This document shows, in pieces, positions 51,997 to 63,185 of a DNA stretch of 64,000 bases (within the stretch, counting starts at the first letter, position 1; each line of letters starts with the position of its first letter). The DNA comes from Dallia pectoralis (Eukaryota > Chordata > Actinopteri > Esociformes > Umbridae): positions 13,035,289 through 13,099,288 of the forward strand of contig CM055739.1 of NCBI GenBank assembly GCA_029465975.1. Direction: 5' to 3'. The notes beneath the pieces are model-generated. The model saw only the letters and a list, made by a program, of their open reading frames with translations. It was not told where the DNA came from and did no database searches. Made by a program: the position numbers and the translations under genes.

Positions 51997-52540
51997 TCTC
52001 CCACTTGCCCTCTCTCTCCCTCTCTAGCTCTCTCACTATGTCCCTCCCTCTCTCTCCCTCTCTCCCCCTCTCTAGCTCTCTCACTATGTCCCTCCCTCTC
52101 TCCCCCTCTCTAGCTCTCTCACTATGTCCCTCCCTCTCTCTCCCTCTCTCCCCCTCTCTAGCTCTCTCACTATGTCCCTCCCTCTCTCCGCCTCTCTAGC
52201 TCTCTCTCCCTCTCTAGCTCTCTCACTATGTCCCTCCCTCTCTCTCCCTCTCTCCCCCTCTCTAGCTCTCTCTCCCTCTCTAGCTCTCTCACTATGTCCC
52301 TCCCTCTCTCTCCCTCTCTCCCTCTCTCTCCCTCTCTCCCTCTCTCCCCCTCTCTAGCTCTCTCTCCCTCTCTAGCTCTCTCACTATGTCCCTCCCTCTC
52401 TCCCCCTCTCTAGCTCTCTCTCCCTCTCTAGCTCTCTCACTATGTCCCTCCCTCTCTCTCCCTCTCTCCCCCTCTCTAGCTCTCTCTCCCTCTCTAGCTC
52501 TCTCACTATGTCCCTCCCTCTCTCCCCCTCTCTAGCTCAC
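51997..52540. repeat. CT-rich minisatellite with CACTATGTCCC marker
   Basis: CTCTAGCTCTCTCACTATGT plus CCCTCCCTCTCTCC blocks recur about eight times with variable CT-rich filler (positions near 52021, 52070, 52111, 52158, 52217, 52284, 52372, 52429, 52493). Confidence 0.93.
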
Positions 52541-53173
52541 AGACAGATACGTGTAGTTGGGCTCACATCAGAAGGCTCACATGGGCACCTGTGGAATGAC
52601 AATATTTTCCCTCTTTTATTTAGCCAGCGGGAAATCCTGTCCTTCAGCTCCCTTATTGCATTTCAATCTGTCTTACCCGACATTACATTAATACAGGTTT
52701 GATTCATACACAGCAAATAGACAGACACACACACACAAATAGGGAGAGATGTAAAGCCAGTCTTAAAGAAAGACAACAAGTGAAAAACAGACATTGAGGA
52801 GGTGACAAGGGAAAGACACCAAACAGAGATTATAAAGCAAGGCGTATTAGTGGAGTCTTGAAACAGTCAATATCATTCATTGGTGCAGTAATTAAAGAGC
52901 TTAGCTACTGTGAATATCTGAAAGGGGATTAACAGGCACCGAATAACATGGCGGAGGACACGCACACACACAGACAGACACAGACAGACACACACGCACA
53001 CACACAGACACACACACACACAAACACGCGCAAACACACACACAGATACACGGACACACAGTCAGACACACCATACAGCACTTTCTCACATTAGCACGGA
53101 CACATATTATTCATGTTGTTTGTATTCATTTAACTTTTCAGCAACAACAGAGAGAAAGGCTGTGTGAGTGTGT

Positions 53174-53211
<38 letters not shown>

Positions 53212-53239
53212 AAGAGTGAAAAAGAGACACAGCAAAACA

Positions 53240-53440
53240 TGAGAAAGGAATGACGCTCTTGGGAGTCGACAGCCACTTCTGGGACTCAAGCTCCGTGCCA
53301 CCGGGAGTCACAATGAATACGCTTTTTTCCCCTCATGGAGGTAATGAGGTAGCCTTTGAAGAGATTAGACAAATTGCATTATTATTCAAATGCGTCCCGT
53401 TGTGCTGTTCTCAGAGCAGTGGAAAAAAGCCACAGAGGAC
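53240..53440. promoter_or_regulatory. Candidate conserved non-coding block
   Basis: TTGCATTATTATTCAAATG near 53373 (POU/octamer-like) and CATGGAGGTAATGAGG near 53334 in otherwise complex sequence with no coding potential. Confidence 0.25.
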
Positions 53441-53684
53441 AGCAAGGGGGGCGGACTCAATGGCTACCGAGTGAAGGACCCCCAGGTCACCCCGAGCAAC
53501 GGCGTCAATCAAAGAGTTTAGTTTCCGTCAGTATTTCCGGGCGCGCACAAACGCACGCGCACGGCCCGGAACACACTGACTCTCCGTACGGCCTTTAAAC
53601 AAGACTGTGCGTGTTAAAACGCACACGGCGCGCGCACACACACTACGCGCACACACACGATGCGCACACACACACCACACACAT

Positions 53685-53840
53685 TATGATGACAGGCAGA
53701 CCAACGTTGCAGAGTTGCCCACTGACAGCTTATTGTCCGTGTGACAAATTGGATGTCATAATTAAAGGGAGACAAACGAGCCAGCCACTGCCCGAAGAGG
53801 AAGACAGCTCCACGGTACTCCTCCACCTCAAACCTCTCTC
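53685..53840. promoter_or_regulatory. Candidate conserved non-coding block
   Basis: GACAAATTGGATGTCATAAT and TTAAAGGGAGACAAACG near 53741-53776, in complex sequence flanked by simple repeats. Judged by eye. Confidence 0.22.
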
Positions 53841-53954
53841 CAGTCCAGGCAACGGAAGGCACAGATGATGGCAGAAAGAGGAGGGACGAAAGACAATATT
53901 CACATTTAGCAGAGACAGCGAGAGGGAAAGGTTGAAACATATATAGAGAAATAT

Positions 53955-54134
53955 AAATATGGACAGAGAGAGGAAGTGACAGGTCCCCGTAGGAAAAGAG
54001 AGAGAGGTGAGAAAGGTGAGAAGAGAAAGAGAGAGGAGCGTAGAGAGAGGAGTGATAAAGACAGGGAGAAGAAAGAGAAGAAAGAGGAGAGAGAGGGAGA
54101 GAGGGGAGAGAGAGAGGAGAGGGAGAGAGAGATG

Positions 54135-54170
<36 letters not shown>

Positions 54171-54400
54171 AGAGAGAAAACAGAGAGAGAGAGAAACAGA
54201 GAGAGAGAGGAGAGAGAGAGGGAGAGAGAGAGAGGAGAGAGTGGAGACATGAGAGAGGTGAGAGAGAGAGGGAAGAGAGAGAGGAGAGAGAGAGAGGAGA
54301 GAGAGGAGAGAGGAGAGAGAGAGAGGAGAGAGGGAGGAGAGAGAGGGAGAGAGGAGAGAGAGAGGAGAGAGGTGAGAGAGAAAGGGAAGAGAGAGGGGAG
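53955..54400. repeat. GA-rich degenerate array
   Basis: GAGAGAG with GGAGAGA blocks and few other bases. Open frames (Arg/Glu) are artefacts. Confidence 0.92.
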
Positions 54401-55713
54401 GTTGAATGGGGTTGCCACCTCAAAGCAGCAGAAAGTTGGGCCGTTTGTTTCTGAGTGGAATTACAAGCGTTAGAGAAAACCAACCCTCCAGTAGGCCCGA
54501 AAACAAATCCCCAGGCCTTTCCTTCCTCTACAGCCTGAATGGCAAAGTCTAAGGATAGAAGCCTAATTCACCCCATCTCCCCCGACCCTAACGCCCCCAC
54601 TCCCATCTCTCGACTACAGAGGATAAAGCAATACAATACTGTCTGAGCTCTGGAATTTCTAGGGAACAACAGAGAGATCTTAACCGTACAGCCTGGGTTA
54701 CATACATCTTTGCCAGGCATGGCTCAGACTGGCCAATGAAACCCACCAGGAGTTGGCACGAGATGGTCCGGCCCAGTCAATGTCAGGTATTCTTCTTATT
54801 AACCCATTCAGGTGCTCACCGAATGGAGCAGATTCAGCTGTGGTGTTAACCCAATAACTGTGGTATTGACATGCATAAATCGGGTCAGTGTAATTAAAGA
54901 TTTCATTGTGTGTACAAAAGAACGACCAGCCTGCATTTGGACATATGAGTTTATGCTTCTGAATAGGAAATAGTGCTGTATGAAGATGATGATCACATTT
55001 TATTATTTGAATCAATTTTACAGCACCAAAGTAAATGCACTAACAAAAATAACTTGTTGGTTTTGGATTTGTTTGCAGTTTCAGAAGAATTTCTTTTTTT
55101 TTTTTACAGGAATACACTTTTGTCCACAAATGATCTTGTCACATTATGACAAAAGTCACATTGAGACAAAATGTAATTAGAAAGATTTGACGTCTGTTTG
55201 CTATGAACTTGAATGGGTTAAATATTTTACGGTCTATTTATTCGCCAGCCAAATACTGAGAAAAACAGAGAAAGAGGAAGAGTGTGTGTGTCTGTGCGCG
55301 GGCATCTATGTATGCAGGTGCGTGTGTGCAATTGAAAAAGAAACTGTAACTGATGGGCTGGTGATCACCCAGACTATCGAAAATTCCATTTCCGACATTC
55401 CTGCATCTGAAAGAGCCAATCTGGATGTTTTTACGCTCACATGCTGTGTAGTTGTGCTGGCGCATGTAAATATTTGGATGGTTCATGAACCCGATAAACA
55501 GAAGACCCTCTGTATGAGTGCCAGGCAAGCAAATGTCAAAGCAACAATCTTCTGCCATTACTGGACTTTCGAGGCTTGAGAAATCTGAAAATGTGTTGCT
55601 GTAATACAAAGCACAATGATTGCCTGAGTCACGTCGCGTTTCTAAAAAGGTTGTAAAAAAATTAAAAAAAATAAGAATAAGTTGCTTAGTTTCTTATTAG
55701 ACAGGGTCCCAAT
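54401..55713. other. Non-coding DNA, no gene seen
   Basis: Unique. An open frame at 55187-55579 (130 codons, plus) overlaps an equally long one on the minus strand (55609-55238); neither shows a known domain. A pyrimidine tract plus ACAGG at 55090-55119 looks like a splice acceptor but the downstream frame closes quickly. Confidence 0.45.
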
Positions 55714-56066
55714 GATTCGGTCCAGCTCCCCTCTGATTCGGTCCAGCTCCCCTCTGATTCGGTCCAGCTCCCCTCTGATTCGGTCCAGCTCCCCTCTGAT
55801 TCGGTCCAGCTCCCCTCTGATTCGGTCCAGCTCCCCTCTGATTCGGTCCAGCTCCCCTCTGATTCGGTCCAGCTCCCCTCTGATTCGGTCCAGCTCCCCT
55901 CTGATTCGGTCCAGCTCCCCTCTGATTCGGTCCAGCTCCCCTCTGATTCGGTCCAGCTCCCCTCTGATTCGGTCCAGCTCCCAGTCCAGCTCTGCTCTGA
56001 TTCAGTCCAGCTCCCCTCTGATTCAGTCCAGCTCCCAGTCCAGCTCCCCTCTGATTCAGACCAGCT
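55714..56066. repeat. 21-bp minisatellite, about 16 copies
   Basis: Unit GATTCGGTCCAGCTCCCCTC plus T; starts at 55714 and 55735. Right-edge copies carry GATTCAGTCC in place of GATTCGGTCC and lose part of the unit. Seven-codon unit, so frames such as SSSPLIR stay open. Confidence 0.96.
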
Positions 56067-57526
56067 CTTTCCTTTTGGTATAGAATGAGCACACACCTCA
56101 CCTAGAATGCACTGGCTCTACTTGACAGTGGGCTTGATCGTGAGACGCATCACAGAGCCATTTGTTTTAACGCGCTGTTCGCTGCGCGTCGCGCTTTCGC
56201 TCATTGTTGGTTATGATTGAGGCCGACGAACGAGCCGTCGCTGATCAACCAAATGTCACCGTGGTTGAAGTAATCTTCCCCGTTCTCTGACATATGTATC
56301 TCGCTCTTTCTCTCGCTCCCTGACACTTAACACATGCGAGTTTCCAGTCATCCAAATGCAATCACTCAATTTCCAACTGTTTGACAAACGCAAACGCGAG
56401 ATACGCATCCACCTGTCTCGATGTGTAATAATGTGAACACACAGCTTCACGCTAATGTCTGGAGCAATAGTGAACAATAATCACAATGATGATGAAAATA
56501 TAACGACCGTGTCATTGAACAGAAATGACTGGCACTGGGTGCCGCCTGATATGAACAAACAGTAGCCGTATTGTTCTCTAATTTGTTTCGGAAACTAAAT
56601 CAATTTTCGGGATCTCCTGTAGAGTTAAACAGAGAAATATTAATTTGGCAGATGCTATCTAAAGACCTCCATTACCCTGTTAGAAAAGATAATTTCCTCA
56701 ATCAATCAAACTTTATTTGGACGACACATTTCTAACATCAGAGAGATTTGAAGACGCTTAACAAACATCTGATATACACTAACTGTGTCAGTGTAGCTGA
56801 CTAATTTGCTTGAGAGACTAAATCCACTTCCAAGATCTCCTGCAGAGTCAAACTGATGCTATCTAAAGACCCTTATTAGCCTGTTAAAAATTTGAATTTT
56901 CTCAATCAATCAAACATTATTTAGCCCTTTCTTTTTACAACAAAGACATTTCAAGGTGCTTAACTTAAGTAAAAAAAAAAGTGTTGAAAACGTAACCTCA
57001 CACGGCTTCAACGCAGGTACAGAGTATGAACTAGTGAACAGCTTGAACAGCCGTCCCTGACCTCTGAACCCTACAGTCCATCCCTGGGTAATCCACAGAG
57101 CCACGGCTGATGAATCATTTAATGGAGGTATTTGCTAGCTCCTCCCCCAGACAATCACCATGAGAACCCCCAGAAATGTCAGGCCGACATCAGTCCGATT
57201 AGGACGTCACGCCACCAGCGTAGACGGACGCGCGCGGACAGACAAAAACAACCCGTGAGGGGCACCGACGCATTACAAACACAAGTATTCAAACAGAATC
57301 AGCCCGAATGGATGCTAAATACAACCTGTAGCTAATGTTAGCACAGCGGCAATGAAAAGTATTGGGGACAAGACCCGAAGACAACGCAGACAGTTGTTCT
57401 CAGATAGCTCCGTATAGGCCAGAGTTTGAAAAATAAACAACACATCACCCTGTTGACTGGAGAAGAGAGAAGGCAAATGGCCTGGGTAAGAGTCCTGTGT
57501 GCGTGAGTGTAATAGTGTGTTATGTG
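56067..57526. other. Non-coding DNA
   Basis: Unique sequence plus the duplicated segment listed at 56585-57000. CpG-bearing complex sequence at 56130-56260 (GCTGCGCGTCGCGC). No gene. Confidence 0.5.
56585..57000 (-). repeat. Diverged tandem duplication carrying two retroelement tails
   Basis: GATCTCCTGTAGAGTTAAAC at 56611 and GATCTCCTGCAGAGTCAAAC at 56834 are 223 bp apart. Both are followed by GATGCTATCTAAAGACC, CCTGTTA and CTCAATCAATCAAAC plus TTATTT. The TCAATCAATCAAAC-TTATTT part is the reverse complement of an L2-type LINE 3' tail (compare 49375-49400), so a short minus-strand retroelement end was duplicated with its flank. Confidence 0.7.
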
Positions 57527-57528
57527 TG

Positions 57529-57600
<72 letters not shown>

Positions 57601-57612
57601 GGGGGGGGGGGT
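57527..57612. repeat. TG microsatellite followed by G run
   Basis: Pure TG at about 57530-57598, then about 14 G. Confidence 0.95.
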
Positions 57613-58251
57613 CTGGGAAAGTGGTGGGGGTCAATATCCCATTTCTATTCTACACACACGCACACGCAGACACAACTTCCCCGAGCGGGCGGCATAGCTC
57701 AGATTCTTAGGGGGGGAATTTGCATCACAAATATGGCTCTTGGCTGAAAGTATGGCATGGCAAATAACCTCGCCTGTCTGTCCAGAGGCTGCTTTTCTCT
57801 CCGCTCAAATCCCCCGTCCCTCTCTTCTCCTCGGTTCCTATTAATTGTGTGTGTTACGTCTAAAACAGCCCCCTCTCCAATGGCCACCGCCGAGGCTCAG
57901 GGGTTCCCCTCAGTGCGCTTCAGACTATGACTGCGATCCAGATGACATCCCATGAAGTGCACTGCTCTTAAGAGCAACAGAAGAACTAGACAAAATGCAG
58001 CTGCCTCAAAACAGCGTGGCCAGCATCACCAACCCACGAGGACAACACACGGTTTCGGACGGTCATGTTCACATGTGCACCATGTAAGGACCAGGGTGCT
58101 GTTTAGGCTTCACCCACGGAGGTGGTCAGAGTACAGGCCGAATGCACCTCCCACTAGTTCATCAACCCAGCGACCAAAGACCCACAAACGGGTGGGGGAG
58201 GAGTCGGAGTCCTTATGACACACGTATCAGTGTGCTGCTTATAGGCACATA
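57613..58251. other. Non-coding DNA
   Basis: Complex stretch at 57685-57790 (GGAATTTGCATCACAAATATG; octamer-like TTTGCAT) could be regulatory. No gene recognised; the frame at 57952-58218 has no known domain. Confidence 0.45.
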
Positions 58252-59122
58252 CAGTCATGTGAACAAGTATGCACACCCCTTGGAGAGTATTTGTTAACAT
58301 GGAAAATGGAGGTAAATTACAAACCACATCAATTGCTAACTTTTAACCAATATTTTTTGGAACAAATCCTGCCATTAAAATGAACATATAAGTACAATGT
58401 TCAAATGCTGAAATAGTTAGAACAACCTTACCTTCAGTGTTATGTGAAATCGCTATTCATGCCATGAATCCTCTAAAGATTCTCAAAATTCCTCTAAAGA
58501 TTATAGATGTATATGGCTAACAGATACATTTCCTAGCGATTAAAAGTACGTAATTCCACTGTCTGACAAATCATCTACAAATGTAAAATTCAAGACCACT
58601 GGCAATCGACATAGCACAGGCGTCTCACCAAATTCATACCAAAAGCTAACCAAAAACCATGCGGAAGGACGTCTCTGACAAAACCTTGGCTTTGAGCTGA
58701 TTAACCTCAACTATAAAGCATGAGGGTAATGGCATTATGGTTTGGGGCTGCTTTGCAGCCTAAGGCCCTGGCCAGGTTGTCGGGAGAAAGTAAGGACATC
58801 GGTCAAAACGCTAAAGCAAAACTCAAAATGGTCCAAAGCACTCAAGCAAATCTACAACAGAATGGCTCAAAAATAACAAATGGAGGGTCATAGAATGTTG
58901 AGTCCAAGCCCAGATCTCAATCTAACCAATATTCTGTTGGCGGACTCGAGCTGAGAATACAAATAAGATCCTGAACGTGACAGAGTTAAAGTACAACTGT
59001 AAAGAATGGGTAGAAATCAGCCCAGTCAATGTAAGAGACCGGTGGAAAGTTAGAAGAAACAAGACCTTGAATAAGATATTAAAGCCTAGCAGGAGAACAA
59101 CAGGTTGAAGCTACAGTTGTAG
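58252..59122 (+). mobile_element. Tc1/mariner-like remnant, second family
   Basis: Starts after TA (58250-58251) with CAGTCATGTGAACAAGTATG and CACACCCC, a terminal repeat type known from fish Tc1/mariner elements. On the plus strand decayed transposase blocks follow: TMRKDVSDKT near 58655, KHEGNGIMVWGCFAA at about 58716-58760, TTEWLKNN near 58855, and SPSPDLNLTNIL near 58900 (the usual SPDLNPIENLW). The frame is broken by stops and shifts. No matching right terminal repeat is seen, so the end is approximate. Confidence 0.7.
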
Positions 59123-59904
59123 TTTTTTTAGATATAAAAATTGCATTTTTGTTTAATATAATTACAAAGTTTAGTGCAAAGAGGCTTACATTGCGATGCC
59201 TTAATGGCATGTCATTGCTGACACCACGCCACACATCCACCATTTTGCGGTGTCATAGTTACATTAATTACGCAAGCACTTAAGTCAAGTTATAGAAACA
59301 AATTAACAGAACGGGAAATAGTCAAACGGAACAGAATAAAATATAATATGGAAAGTATTGCAAGTAGTGGCATGTGGATAATAGCCGCATTACCTAAAAA
59401 TGAGATCCTACACAGGCATTTGACAGCAGCAGGATATTCTATCAAAATTCAGCAGATATTTTGAATTTGATAAAGGGTTGGTGGTTGTGGTCCAACATAT
59501 TTTACAGTGCTAAAATGTGAAACAAATGCAAATACATTAGACCTAAGAGAACTTAGAGGACTTAAATGTGTCATGGATAAAAGTCAATGGTAGTCTTCAG
59601 AAAAGTTTAACAGCCAACATAATATCGCGATGTATAAGGCTCCAGTCATTGTCAACGCCTTTGAATAGATAAGAGATGGAAAAGTGTTCTAGAAAACTAA
59701 GATTTGAGACACAATTAATTTGCATCGCTGACACAGTCAACCCCCAACGCAGAACCTAGGCGACAACAAACACGATTCATACACGTACACCGTTTAATTC
59801 CCATGCCATAATAAAGCATAATAGACAAACAGGCTCATATGGGCGGTATTGGAACGCAGGGGGAAGAGCGTGGGGCCAGCTGGAGTCCAAAAGCTGGTCC
59901 GGAG
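59123..59904. other. Non-coding DNA, no gene seen
   Basis: AT-rich unique sequence. Confidence 0.5.
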
Positions 59905-60336
59905 GGACCACAGATACGCACTACTCAGGGAGTGGACCAGATCTATACGCACTACTCTGAGTGTGGACCAGACCTATATGCACTACTCTGAGAGTGGACC
60001 AGATATATACGCACTACTCAGCGAGTGGACCAGATATATACGCACTACTCAGCGAGTGGACCAGATCTATCCGCACTACTCAGCGAGTGGACCAGATCTA
60101 TCCGCACTACTCAGCGAGTGGACCAGATCTATCCGCACTACTCAGCGAGTGGACCAGATATATACGCACTACTCAGCGAGTGGACCAGATCTATCCGCAC
60201 TACTCAGCGAGTGGACCAGATCTATCCGCACTACTCAGCGAGTGGACCAGATCTATCCGCACTACTCAGCGAGTGGACCAGATCTATCCGCACTACTCAG
60301 CGAGTGGACCAGATCTATCCGCACTACTCAGCGAGC
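59905..60336. repeat. 31-bp minisatellite, about 14 copies
   Basis: Unit with CGCACTACTCAGCGAGTGGA and CCAGATCTATC; starts at 59917 and 59948. Left copies vary more (CTCTGAGTG, CAGGGAGTG; ATATATA for ATCTATC). All three plus frames are open through it. Confidence 0.96.
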
Positions 60337-61279
60337 GCCTGCAGATGTGAATATGCCTCCAACCAGTGTATCTCACCAAACAATTGTCGGACTGGTTCAC
60401 CTGTCGCAGAAATTATTCAGCTTTCAGTGAAATCACAGACGGAGGTGTGGGGGTGGGAATTATTTGATTTATTTATCGATATATAATATACAGGTTGAAA
60501 TAAAAGCTCAAATAAACAGCCAATAATTAGCCTGCCGATAGAGAAAAATATAAATTCAGGCAAGTTTTTTAGCACCCCACATAAATGAAAGCTACCACTG
60601 CTAAATAATAAACATGCTAAACAAAAATGTAATTAATAACAGGCCAGTGTTAAATAACAGTGTAACTACGAAACCACAACCAGATAACACATTACACTAG
60701 AATTTTGCAATTTAAGATGTGCTACAGCATCACCCCAACAGATCATCAACCGGATACGGGGCAACGTTACAAAAATATTAATGCAGTCATTATAAAAAAG
60801 CCACAGTAAAATGTAATTATTGTCATAGCTCGGAGAAAAAAAAACACTTAAACAAACTAACGGGGCCTACACTTGTCTTAGAGCCAGTAAACCTCCTCGA
60901 GAAAAATGACAATCAATTCCGGGGCCAGTCCCAATAAGTGGATGGATGATGACGATATGATTTATTAAATATTTATTAAACTGACATTCTTGCGTATAAT
61001 GATGTTAGTTTATTGACATCATGTGACACACTTGAATGCCAGACGTGTTTGTGAACTTGAGATTTGTTTTCGGAGACCAATGGAGCAATCGCCCATTATG
61101 GGCAACTACAACGTGTCGGCTTTAAGTGTGTCCCTCTACACACCGCATCAGCGGCTAAACCACAGAGCAGAATGCAGCACCAGCAGCAGTGGGGTCATTT
61201 AATTTTAATTGAATTTAATTTACCACGCCAAGAACACACGCGGCCAACACACCCATAGCGCATGAGCGCGCAACCTGTC
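60337..61279. other. Putative start of intron 1 and AT-rich DNA
   Basis: Unique AT-rich sequence (60480-60840), then complex sequence at 60860-61260, with AATTTTAATTGAATTTAATT near 61200. No second exon recognised. Confidence 0.45.
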
Positions 61280-61285
61280 ACTCAC

Positions 61286-61358
61286 CTGACTGTGCCGCGC
61301 TCGCCCGGAACACAACGAAAGTGACGAGGAGACATCGAAGAGACGAGGGAAACTTCAT
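61286..61358 (-). CDS. First coding exon of an unidentified secreted or type I membrane protein (signal peptide)
   Basis: Minus-strand ATG at 61358-61356 with A at -3 (GGCAAAATGA). It opens a short frame starting MKFPSSLRCLLVTFVVF and ending RASAAQS: a basic N-terminus, a hydrophobic core of about ten residues and small residues (ASAA) suited to signal peptidase cleavage. After 73 nt the frame meets CAG|GTGAGT, a perfect donor at 61285-61280, leaving one G (phase 1). A signal-peptide exon ending in phase 1 is common in immunoglobulin-type, ERBB and other receptor genes. An ERBB4-like exon, where QS is followed by Val across a phase-1 junction, is one possibility, but 24 residues cannot identify it. 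The frame is open upstream to 61499, but the inner Met gives the only sensible signal peptide. The remaining exons would lie left of the window. Confidence 0.5.
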
Positions 61359-61760
61359 TTTGCCAGGCTGCAGATGGCAACTCCCGTAACTCACATGTCC
61401 AATAAATATCCCATTAGTCAAAAGGAAATGCAACGGAACGTCTCCGCTCGAGACAGTTTCAAAGACCCGCGTCCTCCGGTGCCCCGAATAGTTCGACACA
61501 AGTGGGGGAGGGGGAAGACAGTTGGTTATTTAGTAGTTTTTAAAGAGACCAATGTTTTGACTGGTTTTCACCGTTGATATTCCATGCCATTACTCCTCAC
61601 ACCATATCCAGCAGTCCGCTCCGGTTTCTGGACACGCCCTCTGTGCGGCGGACACCTCCTACAGTCCACTGATAGGTCGAGAGAACGGCTCTGAGATTAA
61701 TAAGCACGCCCATACCACTTGTCGCCGCGTCTCATTGGCTCACAGGCATTGATCTACAGT
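61359..61760 (-). promoter_or_regulatory. Putative promoter and 5' UTR of the signal-peptide exon
   Basis: Lies upstream of the minus-strand ATG. It has GTGGGGGAGGGGGAAG at 61501-61516 (SP/KLF or MAZ-like), an inverted CCAAT box (ATTGGCT near 61733) and moderate CpG density (GTCGCCGCGTCTC near 61720). ATTTATTGG near 61400 is only weakly TATA-like. The transcription start is not placed. Confidence 0.3.
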
Positions 61761-62334
61761 TGTTCTGTGTACACCTGTCTCAGGCCCTGGACACTTTCCA
61801 GCGTGCGTAAAATGCGCAAAGCTTACGAATGCATCGGAATAACTGAATGTGCAAAGTACCAAACGTTTCTATTTACTTTCTGTTCTTTACAGGTAATTCG
61901 TTGTTTTAAGGAAATCAATAAATCGTAGTTATTTTCATCCTAATCTCAGCCAATATAAAAAACATATAACACGGCTAAACGTCTTTTACATGGGATATAA
62001 TGCTCTGCCTTCTGGACTTTCTGTGCCTGCCAAAGTGCTAGACAAATACACAAGTTATGTATTATGATACTTTTACTGACAGTAATGTTGCAATGCAACC
62101 AGTCTTCTGACATTAACCACAAGAGGGCCAAACGATAGTGGTTTATGCATATGAACACAACACAATAACAGTAGCATGCCCTGTTGTCCACATAGTGAAT
62201 TAAATGCCTGTTAGCTCCCACATAAAAAACCCATGAGGTATGCAGATACAATCAAATGCCTTTATTAAAGTAATATTAAAAACGTTTCTGCTGGGTTATT
62301 TATCATGTTGTCTCTCTATGTACACAGTGTATTT
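61761..62334. other. Non-coding DNA, no gene seen
   Basis: AT-rich unique sequence upstream of the putative promoter. Confidence 0.5.
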
Positions 62335-62500
62335 ATAAACCATGTAGTTCAAACCCTGAAGGCTGATTGGCTGAGAGCTGTGGATATTTAAGCAATGATG
62401 CAAGAAGATTATGACCAATATACCACAGCTAAGAAGCATTATTAGGCCTAACACATCACCAGTAATATCACTTCTGTATTTTATGTAAATCATTCAGATT
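62335..62500. mobile_element. Palindromic interspersed repeat, salmonid-type, remnant
   Basis: GGCTGATTGGCTGAGAGCTG at 62361 and CCAATATACCACAGCTAAG at 62415 contain inverted arms AGCTGTGG...CCACAGCT. This pairing is typical of a short palindromic repeat very common in salmonid genomes. Boundaries are unclear. Confidence 0.5.
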
Positions 62501-63185
62501 ACATACATTTTTTAATATTTCGTTTTGTGCCAGTTGGCAACCTGTCCCTTATGAGATCAGTTGACACATTGAATAAATATACTCTAACACTGAATTATAC
62601 GTTGATGCTGTAGCACAGGGCGAATTAGCCACAGTAAAACATATAACGAATTATAATACTGACACACAATTTGCACACTTTTCAGAATTACAGAAAACTC
62701 CCAAATGCTATACACCAAAATATTTTTTTATGAGAACGAATAGTCTCAGACAAGAGTAATTGAGGGGAAACACAACCGTTTTCTGTGTGAGAATGACACA
62801 CGTCACCCCTTTATGTGGTTAGTTCCAGGTTCCTGCCAGTTGACAATAGTATTTCAGACATAGTCAGTTTGTCAAATGAACCATTTTAATAGAATACAGA
62901 TTCATCATCCCAACAGATTTGAAGACTCAACTGAATTATTCTTTCTATTATTTTACAGAGTAAGCGGTTAAATTCAGGACACCTTGAAAGCTATTAACTG
63001 CCCTGGTCAGGGACAAAACAACATTTCTCTGCTGGTTTTGTTTTTCACACAGCAACCAGTTGGCTAATATTGAGACGCTCTAACCACAAAGCAAATCCAT
63101 CAAGGAAGATAAAACTAGGTCAGTGGCAAAAAAAAAATCTCAAGTAGATGATAGTTGATTGATTATGGTGAACGTGTGTCTATTA
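62501..63185. other. Non-coding DNA, no gene seen
   Basis: AT-rich unique sequence, no gene or clear repeat. Confidence 0.5.

Larger units (their letters stand above)
52541..53954. other. Unique non-coding DNA between arrays
   Basis: CA runs at 52960-53070 and TG run at 53175-53206. Complex blocks at 52550-52710, 53240-53440 and 53685-53840 (two listed). CACGCGCGCACAC-type sequence at 53610-53680. No gene. Confidence 0.5.

Noticed and set aside
55090..55119. Splice-acceptor-like pyrimidine tract with ACAGG
   Set aside because: The frame after it closes within a few codons and no donor partner is seen.
55187..55609. Possible gene with 130-codon plus frame and 123-codon minus frame
   Set aside because: No recognisable domain on either strand, no splice or promoter support, and a repeat-like GT-rich part in the middle.
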